A stretch of DNA of 64,000 nucleotides from Semisulcospira habei (Eukaryota > Mollusca > Gastropoda > Semisulcospiridae), in NCBI GenBank assembly GCA_036245525.1, contig BTPG01000003.1:143157359-143221358 (forward strand). The letters run 5' to 3'. The position numbers were made by a program, and so were the translations under genes. Positions 1 to 9,837 of the stretch are shown in pieces. The first letter of the stretch is position 1. Each line of letters begins with the position of its first letter. The notes beneath the pieces were generated by a model. That model saw only the letters and a list, made by a program, of their open reading frames with translations, ran no database searches and had not been told where the DNA came from.

Positions 1-75
1 ATATTTTAAAGTTATGCGTAGGTGTCTAGAGGTTCTGTCCCTGAGGAGGATCGATCCTGATTTGTTTCCTCAAAA

Positions 76-260
76 ACATTACCGATAACATGACTTAGTG
101 GAAATGTCTACTACTAGCTCAATTTTAGCCTACTCACCCGTTGTGTGCCCACACAACCCGGGAGGCACTCGGGGAACCCCCCAGAGGGGCCGAGAGTTGT
201 CTCCCGTTCCTGCCCTACCGGATCCGGTCACGAGACCAGCCAGTCTTGCTACTTCGCTCG
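76..260 (+). repeat. Left ITR of outer DIRS
   Basis: It matches the inverse complement of 13364-13552, including the palindromic stretch around 150-164 (GTGTGCCCACACAAC). The first bases beyond the repeat (60-76) differ from the right end and are mirrored only in the ICR, as in DIRS1. Confidence 0.93.
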
Positions 261-863
261 TGCAGAGAAGACGTGTCTGGCTTTGCTCCCGCTTTGCCTC
301 GACCGGTCTTCGTCTTGCCTACGCTCGTTGCCGACTTCTCTTGAGTGCCTACCGCCTTCCAGCGCTGCCTGCTTCTTCTTGCGCGTTTCGGGTTCCACTG
401 TTCCTCTGTGCTGTGACGGGTGTATGGCTTCCCTTCCCCCCGTTCCCGCTTCGTCTCGGAGAAAAGGTAGCGGTAGCTACCCACAGCCGGCCCTCGGGCC
501 GAGAGCCGGCTACCGTTGGGCTTTCCTTTCGTTGTTGTTACAGCATTGGCACCAACTGTTGAGCTTAACTTTCCGGCGCCTTGCACAGCCTTCTTGTGAG
601 TCTCCTCGCGGGACGTCGCCTTCTCTCTCCTTCTTATGCCTCGTTAGCTTACGAGTAGACTTTGCCTTTTAGACGCTGGGTCTTCGTAGGGCTTTTGGCA
701 CCCACGTTCCGTTCGTCTAGCTTAAAGGCCCTTTAGCCCTTGGAGAGGGTAGCCACCGTTGCACGCGCCGGCGGTCACGGCGCCTCGAGTACCTTTGTTG
801 GGGCTCGGCGCCCTTGTCTGCTTTTACGACCTTGCTATGCCCTTTGTCTGTTGCAGAACCCAA
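261..863 (+). other. 5' untranslated region of outer DIRS
   Basis: GC-rich leader between the ITR and gag. Several small ORFs in both strands are not conserved with the inner copy. A pyrimidine-rich stretch ending in ctgttgcag at 856 resembles a 3' splice site eight bases before the gag ATG. Confidence 0.6.
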
Positions 864-2009
864 ATGCTTACGTGCTCTCAATGTGGTGACTTCCAGTGGC
901 CGACGGATGACCATGCGGTCTGCCTCCCGTGTATGGGCTGCTCCTCGGACCACCTGTGTGATGTCTGTGCGACCTGGCCGGAGATGCTTTGGTCGGACCT
1001 CTGGAGCTTTTACCGACGAGAGCGACCTCTGCCTGCTACCTCACGTCCGGCTCCGGTTGACACTTCTGCCGCCCTTACGGTAACGACCGCCCATTCCCGC
1101 CCTGGCCTCACGGAACGGAATTCCCGTCGGGACTCTGCGTTGTTGGCTGACCAGAGGACTGCCACTGCTGCCACGCCCGCTGACCCTTCCGGAGGGTCTG
1201 TTTGCCGGCAGAGCGCCCGCCTCACTGAGCCCGGCCTGCAGCAGTCCGCCATGAGCCGTCCCACGTTGACCAGCCTTCCTCACCACTCTCTCCCCGATAA
1301 GCCCGCTGATCCTTCTGGAGGATCTGAACGCCGGCACAGAGCCCTTCTCACTGAGTCCGGCCAGGAGAGACGTCAGCCTCAGCCTGCGCGACGCGGTCGC
1401 GCCCCCGACTCCTCCCGTTCCACCTTCAGTTCGAGGCACTCGCGCTCGCCTCTCGAGCGCCGCCGGAAAGATCGTTCCTGCCACCGGGAGCGTAGCCGCT
1501 CCCCCCGCCCCTCCTCTTCGCGCTCGCCCTCGCACCGTTCGACGCGTTCGCCACGCCACCGCTGTCATCGGCCCTCTTCCCTTCGTCGGCGCCCCTCTCC
1601 GGTTGATCGCCGTCCACGGTCCAGACGTCGTTCTCCCGCACCGGACAGGACCCTTCCTCTTTCCTGCTTGCGTTCGCCTCGGCGTTCCCCGCCTCCATCG
1701 TTGCCGCCTGCTCGTCCCTGGGCTTCCCGCGATGTTCAAGACAGTTCCTGGCCCAAGCTTCGGCCTTTGGCTACATCGGTGACTCGCCCGCCTCCTCGCC
1801 GCCCCCTGGACGAAGAGGCCCTTAGTTTGCTGCCCGAGGACTCCGTCTCGGCCCTTTTGGACGAGGATGGTCTCTCCCTTTCACCCGCGGACTTCGGTGA
1901 TGCTGTCCCCTCGGCCCTTCCGTCGTCTTCCCGTGCGGAGATCCTCTTAGCCTTGGACGAAGCCGCCAGGATCATCGCGGCGACTTTGCCAGCTGACGCC
2001 TGCCCAGCC

Positions 2010-2040
<31 letters not shown>

Positions 2041-3218
2041 TGAAGAGGAAGGTCTCTGCCTTCGTGGATGCTGAGCGTCAGGTCAAGAGATTCAAGTCGC
2101 TTCCCCAGCCGCCCGGCTTTACGGAGCTGCGAGATGCTTTCTCGGCGCACCTGCAACTTGCCACGTCACGCGAGCCGGTGTTCTTCTCCGATCGTCGCTG
2201 GCCGGCTGGCCTGGACATCGCCTTCCGTCGGGACTGGTATGCCGGCCATTCCCAGGCCTTCTCCATCCCTCTTCCTGCGCTGGACCCCCCTGCCTTGTCG
2301 CAAGCTGGCGGCCCCGCTCTTCTGCGACGTTCCCTTCCCCGTGGCCTGGATAAGACAGCGTCCCTGGTCCGGAACACCTTAGCCTGCGCCGGTTTTCTGG
2401 AGCTCCTCACTCAAGCCCTGGTTCGTCGTGTGGAGGACTCCTGGCATCCTTCTTTCACGCCTCTCTTTGGGGATTTGCTCATCTTAGCGGAAGTCGCCAA
2501 CCGCGCCGCCTACCACTCGTCGGTCAACGCTATGGCTGCCTCCGCCAATTGTGACCTGATGCGTCGAGATGCCCTACTGCTTGCCTGCCGGGGGATGCCT
2601 CCTGACCTGCGTGCGCAGCTTCGGCGTGCTCCGCTGGGTGGGCCCCTTCTATTCGGCGGCACCTGGTCCTCCGTTAGAGCCTCCAACCCCAACTGCTGGC
2701 CCGCCGGTTTTCTGGAGCTCCTCACTCAAGCCCTGGTTCGTCGTGTGGAGGACTCCTGGCATCCTTCTTTCACGCCTCTCCTTGGGGATTTGCTCATAGC
2801 GGAAGTCGCCAACCGCGCCGCCTACCACTCGTCGGTCAACGCTATGGCTGCCTCCGCCAATTGTGACCTGATGCGTCGAGATGCCCTACTGCTTGCCTGC
2901 CGGGGGATGCCTCCTGACCTGCGTGCGCAGCTTCGGCGTGCTCCGCTGGGTGGGCCCCTTCTATTCGGCGGCACCTGGTCCTCCGTTAGAGCCTCCAACC
3001 CCAACTGCTGGCCCGACAGTGCTCCCCCTCCCCGCCGCTTTCCGTCCTCCCGCCAGGCTAGGGGTCGCGCCTCGCGGTCTGCTAGACCCGCTGCCTCTTC
3101 AGCCCCCTCTTCGGCCCCTGTGCAGGCCCCTGCCTTTGGCCGTCCCAGACCCTCCAGGTCCCGCGCCCCCGCTTGGCCCCGTCCCGCCCGGCGACCGGGT
3201 CGTGGGTGGGCCGCCTGA
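864..3218 (+). CDS. Gag-like ORF1 of outer DIRS
   Basis: The open frame runs from upstream of 759; ATG 864 is chosen because a Cys-rich block begins right after it. That block reads CxxC, DFQWP, CLPC, CxxxxxCxxC and is shared with the inner copy, suggesting a zinc-binding or RNA-binding module. Next comes an SR/RS-rich region (about 1400-1700), typical of RNA-binding proteins, then a run of 30 C coding polyproline (2011-2040), then a conserved block with FVDAERQ-KRFKSLPQP and WYAGHSQAF. Codons 2388-3016 hold a 105/104-residue in-frame tandem duplication absent from the inner copy. The tail is Pro/Arg-rich. Its presumed role is coating the RNA in a nucleoprotein particle, by analogy with DIRS ORF1. 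The frame is intact, though the duplication may impair it. Confidence 0.85.
2011..2040 (+). repeat. Poly-C tract coding polyproline in outer gag
   Basis: A run of 30 C keeps the gag frame and codes about ten prolines. The inner copy has a short Pro/Ser segment (PPSPPAKK) at the same place. Homopolymer length here is error-prone in both polymerase copying and assembly. Confidence 0.9.
2388..3016 (+). repeat. In-frame tandem duplication within outer gag
   Basis: Unit 1 (2388-2702, 315 bp) and unit 2 (2703-3016) are nearly identical; unit 2 lacks 3 bp at the GCTCATCTTAGCGG site. Both encode the block from GFLELLTQALVRRVED to SNPNCWP. The inner element has this block once (9295-9605), so the duplication is specific to this copy or family. 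Confidence 0.95.
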
Positions 3219-5291
3219 CTGGTCCCTGGCCTTGCCCCCGCCGACCTCCTCGGGGTCTCTGGTCGGCGGGAGGCTAGCCTTTTTCCGCGGAAATTGGCTC
3301 ACGCTCTTTCCCGACGACCCCTGGATTTGCGACACCGTCTCAGCCGGCCTCCGGATCGCCTTTCGAAGCCCGCCGCCGTTGCGTCGCTCCCCCCTTTGGA
3401 CCAAGATCCCCAGCGACCCGCTGAAGGCCTCCGCCTTGCGGGGAGAGGTCTCCTCCCTCCTGAGGAAAGCCGCCACGGAGGTTGTCCGATGCTCCGACGC
3501 ACCGGCCTTCTACAGCCGCCTGTTCGTCGTTCCGAAACCTGGAGGGAGATGGCGTCTGGTTATCGATCTCTCGGTCCTGAACAAGTATTTTACGGCCCCC
3601 TCCTTCCGGATGGAGACTGCCTGAGCCCTGAAAGCCGCGGTCCAGCCTCTAGACTTTGCAGTCAGCTTGGACCTTTCCGATGCGTACCTGCATGTCCCGA
3701 TGCACCAGGCCTCCAGGAAGTTCCTCCGGTTTGCGATTGACGGCGTCGTCTACCAGTTCCGCGCGCTCCCGTTCGGACTCAACCTCAGCCCCTGGGTGTT
3801 CACCCGGCTGATGGACGCCGTAGTCGCCAAGGCCCGACAGTCCTCCTCCAGTCCGACGTCGAACTACCTAGATGACCTCCTCCTGCGCAACCAGTCGGAG
3901 ACCGTGCTCGCGACGGACAGGGATGCGCTGCTGCTCCTCCTGGCACACTTGGGCTTCCTTGTAAACGAGGGCAAGTCGGATCTCACTCCGTCCCGCCGCT
4001 TTGTGCACCTGGGCATGGAATTTGCAACCGACCTCAACACGGTGCGCCTTCCGGCGCCCCGGATCCAGAAGATTGTGAATCTAGCCGGTCAGTTAGCACG
4101 GGAGGACGCAGCCCCCGCCAGAGTCTGGCGTCAGCTTCTGGGCTTGTTGAACGCCGCAGCGGACCTTATCCCCCTAGGTCGTCTCTACTCCCGGCCGATT
4201 CAGCTGCATCTCCTACTCCATTGGCGCCCGTCTTCCGGCTACTTAACGACGTTGGTTCCGGTGCCCCAGATGCTGCTTCCTCATCTTCGTCGGTGGACCG
4301 ACCCCTCTTGGCTAGCGTCGGGAGTGCCCCTGGCCTCTCCTCCACCCCAGACCTCTCTTTTTGTCGACGCGAGCCTCACTGGGTGGGGCGCTCATCTCCT
4401 TCCTCCGTTCCTCTCGACTTCTGGCCCTCGGACTTAGCGCACACCCACATCAACTGGCTGGAGATGCAGGCCGTCTGGCAAGCCCTTCAGTTCTGGGAGG
4501 ATCTCCTCAGGCACCAGGAGCTGCTCGTTCTCTCGGACAACATGACAGTGGTGGCTTACATCCAGAAACAAGGTGGCACGCGCTCGCCTGACCTTTGTAT
4601 GCTCCTCTACCGGATGATGCGTTGGTGCGAGGACCGGGGCATTACCATTCAAGCCCGACACATTCCCGGACACCTGAATGTCTTGGCCGACTCGCTGTCT
4701 CGCCGCGGCCAGCTCTTACACACGGAATGGACCCTTCGGCAGGACATCTTTCGGATGATCTGCGCCCGGTGGGGGACTCCCCAGGTCGACTTGTTCGCCA
4801 CAAGGTGGAACCATCAGCTTCCCCTCTTTGTCTCCCCGATTCCCGATCCCCTTGCCTGGGCTGTCGATGCGCTCTCCATTCCCTGGGACGGCTTTGTGGC
4901 CTACGCTTACCCCCCGACGGTCCTCGTACCCAAAGTCCTCCTCAAGCTTCGGGGCTGCTCGGCGGTCCTCCTGTTAGTTGCACCGTTCGCCTGGAACCGC
5001 TCCTGGACCACCGACCTTCTCAGCCTCGCCACGGACCCGCCTCTGCTGCTTCCCACCCCACGCACCATGCTCAAGCAACCGCGCCAGCCGCTGTTCCACC
5101 CCTGCCTGGAGCGGCTCCTCCTTCACGCCTGGAGGTTGTGCGGCAAGCCCTCGGAGCTAGAGGCTACTCGGGTGCAGCAGTGGAGGCGATCACTGCGGCC
5201 CGCAGACCTTCGACCATTCGAATCTACGAGGGAAAGTGGCGAGTCCTGTGTTCCTGTTGCTCCGAACACGGCCTGTCCCCCACGGAACTGA
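3120..5291 (+). pseudogene. RT/RNase H ORF of outer DIRS, broken by one stop and one frameshift
   Basis: The frame lies +1 to gag and overlaps its 3' end. RT blocks are visible: FVVPKPGGRWR (about 3522), the AYLHVPM block, FGLNLSPWVF, and the catalytic SNYLDD (3865-3876 for YLDD). RNase H follows with FVDASLTGWG, NWLEMQAVWQ, LSDNMTV and a late HIPGHLNVLADSLSR. A TGA at 3622-3624 replaces the CGA arginine of the inner copy (a CpG-type transition). Near 4420 the frame shifts, so 4361-4437 ends in a stop while the RNase H continues in another frame to 5291. After RNase H comes the DLFATRWN...PPTVLVPKVL region that DIRS1-like elements usually carry. The copy cannot make full-length RT; the breaks and the YLDD motif are read directly. 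Confidence 0.92.
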
Positions 5292-6202
5292 CTAATCCTC
5301 AGCTGGCGGACTTCTTTCTCTGGCTCTTCCGAGACCTAGGCCTAGCTCCCATCACTGTGAGGGGTTACCTGTCCATGATCGCTGACACTTATCGACACCT
5401 TGGACACCCAGACCCGGGCGCCTGCAAAGACCTAGCCGACCTTATGGGACACTTCGGCATCCAGCGCCCAACCCACCGCTCACTCCTTCCCCGCTGGGAC
5501 CTGCCCTGGGTGCTAACGTGGTTGAATTCTGCCAGATTCGAACCCTTACCTTTGGCCCGTTTCGCAGATGTGACACGCAAGACGTGCTTCCTGCTGGCCC
5601 TTGCTACCGCCTCACGGGTGAGCGAGCTACACGCGCTTTCGGCGCGTCCTACCTGCCTGCAGTTCCGAGCGGACGGGTCTGTTCAACTGCTCACTGACCC
5701 TGCCTTCCTTGCCAAAAACAGGTCTCCTCTGACTGCGCCTCAGGTTATCACCTTACGGCCGCTAAGAACCAACCCCCTGTCCCAGGAGACCAGGCAACAG
5801 GATCCCGTGCGCGCCCTTAGAGTTTATCTGCGACGATCTAAAGCCTTCCGCAGAGGGCATTCGCGCCTCTTCCTACCTCTGAGACCCAGCAGGAATGACA
5901 TAACAGCCCAGACGATCTCTTCCTGGCTCCGCTGGGTCATACGCTCCGCCTATCAAGACATCTCCCCGCAGGGAGCGAAGAGGCTGGACATACGCGCACA
6001 CGAGGTACGAGCCATGGCCACGAGCGTCGCGTTTGATCGAAACTGCGCTGTCAAGGACATTGTGGCAGCTGTGGGCTGGAAGACTGAATCTGTATTCGCC
6101 CGCTTCTACCACAGGGACCTGGCAGGCCAGCGAGAGAATCTCGCACTGGTGGGGGACATCGCCGCGGCGCAACACTCCCTCCCGGCGCCACCGGCGCCGT
6201 AG
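5102..6202 (+). CDS. Tyrosine recombinase of outer DIRS
   Basis: It overlaps the RT/RNase H 3' end in another frame. Homology to the inner copy begins at LPGAAPPSRLEVVRQAL; there is no nearby ATG, so translation probably depends on frameshifting or reinitiation. The SAM-like core-binding half (about residues 20-140) is followed by the catalytic half with ATASRVSELHAL (first Arg), RAHEVRAMATS (H-x-x-R), VGWKTES (Trp) and ARFYHRD (nucleophilic Tyr). All expected catalytic residues are present. The enzyme inserts a circular DNA intermediate without making target-site duplications. The frame is open to the TAG at 6200, so this part of the outer element looks intact. Confidence 0.9.
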   Translation: MPGAAPPSRLEVVRQALGARGYSGAAVEAITAARRPSTIRIYEGKWRVLCSCCSEHGLSPTELTNPQLADFFLWLFRDLGLAPITVRGYLSMIADTYRHLGHPDPGACKDLADLMGHFGIQRPTHRSLLPRWDLPWVLTWLNSARFEPLPLARFADVTRKTCFLLALATASRVSELHALSARPTCLQFRADGSVQLLTDPAFLAKNRSPLTAPQVITLRPLRTNPLSQETRQQDPVRALRVYLRRSKAFRRGHSRLFLPLRPSRNDITAQTISSWLRWVIRSAYQDISPQGAKRLDIRAHEVRAMATSVAFDRNCAVKDIVAAVGWKTESVFARFYHRDLAGQRENLALVGDIAAAQHSLPAPPAP

Positions 6203-6306
6203 GTATGCACTTCGCTAAAATTGTCGGGAGTTTGCGACGGGGAGGACGGCGCTGTTTTCCTCCTAGGGAGCTGTTACGCGGCACCCTCCTCCTCATCGCA
6301 ATTCTT

Positions 6307-6371
6307 CCACTAAGTCATGTCATCGGTAATGTTTTTGAGGAAACAAATTCATTTTTCTCTAAAAGGTATTT
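6307..6371 (+). repeat. Left part of outer DIRS internal complementary region
   Basis: Bases 6307-6349 are the inverse complement of the outer left end (60-102). Bases 6349-6371 are the inverse complement of the outer right end (about 13560-13582). The rest of the ICR resumes at 13299-13328 after the inner element. Confidence 0.92.
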
Positions 6372-6387
6372 GTTTTCTCAAAACACA

Positions 6388-6572
6388 TTACCGATGGTAT
6401 TACACTTAGGGAATGGTTCTTAGCTAGCCTAATTTTAGCCAAATTTGGTTGTGTCCGTATACGGTATCGTTGGCAGGAGTGGGGCGCCATAGAATAGGCC
6501 CTCGCCAGAATAGCCTCCCCTTCTTCCCATCCGGTGCGAAAATACCCGTCATACCTCAGTTTAGTTCTTAGC
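6388..6572 (+). repeat. Left ITR of inner DIRS
   Basis: Inverse complement of 13072-13257, essentially identical except for one missing base near 6565. It contains a small palindrome at the CCGTATACGG site. Confidence 0.94.
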
Positions 6573-7068
6573 TGGCGCCGAGTTCGGTTGTGTCCACTTC
6601 GTGCTCCGTGCTGACTTGAACCGGTCTTCGACCTTGGTTGGATTGCGCCTTCACTCGGCGGCTACTTGGCTTCGCCTGGGTCTGTTCGACACTGTGCCTG
6701 GCGGTTTCTGGTGACGGGAAGCTTAGCAGTGGGGACTGGGCCTTGCGGTTTCTGAGCACTGCTTCGACTTGCTGCCCGGTCGGACTTCGCGGCGAGCGAT
6801 CCCTTGCGTCGGGGTCTTCACTTCGCTGGACAGACGTGGGTTGACACCGGTCTCGACATGGCCAGGTAACATCTCGGTACATGCCCTCGACCGGCGCTCT
6901 GGGGGGGAAAAGAGCGCCGAGTGTCGGCACGTTTGGTGCACTCGCTTCGTTTTTCGAGTAGGCTCGATACATTTTGCGCGCAGTCACTTCTTGCGTGTCC
7001 TTAGAGGCCACGCTCGCTCGTCCTTCATTCTGCTATCTTGTTTCAGATACCAGGTTCGTACCTGCACG
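6573..7068 (+). other. 5' untranslated region of inner DIRS
   Basis: It corresponds to the outer leader. A polypyrimidine tract and cag end at 7046, in the same relative place as in the outer copy. No protein homology is seen. Confidence 0.55.
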
Positions 7069-9837
7069 ATGTGTCGGGATTTTCAGTGGCCCTCAGATGA
7101 ACACGAGTTTTGCCTTCCCTGCTCCGGCTGCGATTCCAACCATACTTGTGATGTCTGCGCCTCATGGCCGGAAGAAGCGTGGTCAGACCTGTGGCGTTTC
7201 TACTGCAGGGAGCGTCCGACGCCTATGCAAGACCGACCGACGCGGACGGCCAGCCCTAAGGAGAGAACCCAGTCAGTCACAGGGACTTCGTTGTCCCGCA
7301 GAGACTATTCCAGGCCTAGCAGAAATAACCCGGCTGAGACGGCCGGAGGCCCACAGGTGGAACCTAAGTCAGTAACAGGGACTTCGTTGTCCCGCAGTGA
7401 CTACCCCAGGCCTAGCAGAAGTAGACTGGCTGAGACGACCGGAGGCCCACAGGTGGAACCAAAGTCAGTAACAGGGACTTCGTTGTCCCGCAGAGACTAT
7501 TCCAGGCCTCGCAAAAGTGACCGGTCTCAGACGACCGGTGGCCCAAAGGTGGGACCTAAGCCAGTGACAGGGACTTCGTTGTCCCGCAGAGATCATTCCA
7601 GTCCTGGCAGTAGTCATGGGGCAGAGACGGCCAAATGTACGAAGGTGGGCCCCAAGTCGGTGACAGACACTGTGTTGGCCCGCGGAGAGTGTACAAAGCC
7701 TACCAGAGAGCGCCGGTCAGAGGCCTCTAGAGGTTACATAGGGACTTCGTTGTCCCGCAGAGACCATAGGTCTCCTCCGAGAGATCGATCCTTAGAGGCG
7801 ACCACGGACACCTTTGGGGGGCCCAAGGCAGGGCCTTTACCTGTGGCGGAGAAGGCACCGGAACCTGGAAATGCGTCAGCGGGTGAGTTAGCTGACACGT
7901 CGTTAGTGCTAGTAACGGCTACCATTGATAAGACCGCAGAGATGGCGGCTCTTGGCAACACCTCGACGCTACCAGACTTCGCTCGCTCAGACGATCGCAG
8001 GCTCGACAAGTATCAGCGCCTGCGGGAGGGACGGCTGTCCGGGACTCTGGTCCATTATGAGCAGAGATACTCGCCCTCGAGTGCGACCTTGGTAGCCACC
8101 TCGCCACACGATAGAGCGGACAAACAACAGACAGAGAGATTTCCGCCTTTGCGAGACGCAGGCCCCCGCAGGGTGGACAGGCCGGGTTTGGACACGCGCA
8201 CTACCTCCAGATCCCAGGTTAGGGGTGATGCTTCTGTTTCGCCTTTCCGAGCGCGGGGCCACAGCACACGCGGCAGATATAGTTTGGAAAGACGACCCTC
8301 GACGTCACGTCGGGATCCGGATCGCCGCTTTCGTTCGAGAGAGCTTAGCTCTTCGGACTCGAGTTGCTACCCCTTACCACGCAGAGACACTCAAAGGAGG
8401 TCGAGTCCGAGACGGCACGCCAGTACAGTGGACTCTTACCGTCATGTTAGCCCTCGTTCCTTTCGTCATCACGCCTCACGGGAGCCCCGTGATAGGCGCC
8501 GCTCAGCGACTCGGACAAAACAGGACTCACGTCGGTCCCGGCGGACTTCGCACAGTTCCCGCTCTTCGCGTCACAGCCGCTCGCCGCGGGGGCACCGTGC
8601 TCCCAGGAGTTCGCCTTCTGCTCCCGGTGGAAGACCTCCTCTTCCCAACATGGCTTCGTCGCCGCGGCGCCACACGACACCTCTGGCACCCGCGGATCCC
8701 GGGAGGGCTTCAGACAAGCTTGGAAGCTCCGCTCGTGTTCTGGACTCCGTCAGCCTGACTCCTGGAGACTCGGTGTCCGCCTGGTTGGACGCCGCACCGA
8801 GCCTGCACTCGGATTCTCCGGGGGAAACGGATGTTCCCCCAGCGTCGTTCGGACACAGAACGGAGACCATGCGTGCGTTAGACGAAGCGGCGAGACTTAT
8901 TGCCGCTACCTTACCGGCGGAAGACTGCCCTCCTTCTCCACCGGCGAAGAAGAGAGCCTCGGCCTTTGTGGACGCGGAGCGTCACGCCAAGCGCTTCAAG
9001 TCTCTACCGCAACCGTCTGGATTTCGCGACATCCGGGATGCCCTGTCGACTCATCTACTGCAGGGTTCGCTTGGAGATACGGGATTCTTCTCGGACCACT
9101 AGTGGCCGGCGGACCTCATGATAGCTTTCCAGCAGAAGTGGTACGCAGGACACTCTCAGGCCTTTGCTTGCCCTCTGCCGGAGGTGGATCCCTCAGCGAC
9201 TTCCTGTGCGGGCCTTACTCGACAAAAAGAAAGAGCGGTACTCCCTCCTGGACTGACTAAGACGGCGGTACTCATCCGCAATGCGCTAGCTTCGGCAGGA
9301 TTCTTGGATTTGGCGACTCAGGCGATAGTTCGACGGGTGGAGGAAGCTTGGAGCCCTACCATCGCACCGCTCTTGACCGACATCTTGGCCTTGACCGTGT
9401 CTTGCAACCGCGCAGCCTACCACACCTCGGTCAACGCGATGACGGCGGCGGCAAACTGCGACCTCATGCGGCGAGATGCTGTTTTACAAGCCTGCTCACT
9501 GCCGTCGGAGATCAAGAACCAGCTGCGGCGGGCCCCGCTGGGCAACGAGCTCCTCTTCGGCCCTCATTGGCAGGCGGTTAAGGAATCCAGCAAGGAATTG
9601 TGGCCCACCAGGTTCGCCCCGCCCCGCTTTCCTACAACCCGCAGGCCCGCGGGTCGAGGCTTGCGGACCACCAGACCCAGCGGTCGCCCCTTTACCAGTC
9701 GTGGACGTCTTCCCCCCCGCCAACCGGCCTTTGGTCGCCCCCGACGACCTAAACCTGGCCCCGCAGACGCCCCCGTCCCCGCCCCCGCTTGGCCTAGACC
9801 TGCCCGCCGTCCTTTCGGGCGTGGTAGGGCCCGATGA
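7069..9837 (+). pseudogene. Gag-like ORF1 of inner DIRS with an internal TAG
   Basis: The reading frame is open from 6769, but the first ATG is 7069. It sits after the first Cys of the Cys-rich block conserved with the outer copy; the outer start ATG aligns with GTT here. Either the start was lost or an upstream exon is spliced on: a 3' splice-like cttgtttcag ends at 7046. Residues then show the DFQWP/CLPC/CDVC block, about four 32-residue repeats (7261-7760), an RS-rich stretch (about 8260-8600), and FVDAERHAKRFKSLPQP. A TAG at 9100-9102 falls where the outer copy reads Arg just before the WPA motif. The frame then resumes through WYAGHSQAF and ends at 9837 with a Pro/Arg-rich tail. One substitution series, not a frameshift, breaks it. 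Confidence 0.85.
7261..7760 (+). repeat. 96-bp coding tandem repeats in inner gag
   Basis: The motif GGGACTTCGTTGTCCCGCAG recurs at 96-bp steps (acttcg at 7285, 7381, 7477, 7573) and again near 7744 after a degenerate unit. Each encodes TGTSLSRRDYSRP followed by a GGPQVEPKSV linker. The outer gag lacks them. Confidence 0.92.

Noticed and set aside
1041..1739. Antisense 232-codon frame in outer gag
   Set aside because: Arg/Gly-rich mirror of the SR-rich gag coding strand; not conserved in the inner copy.
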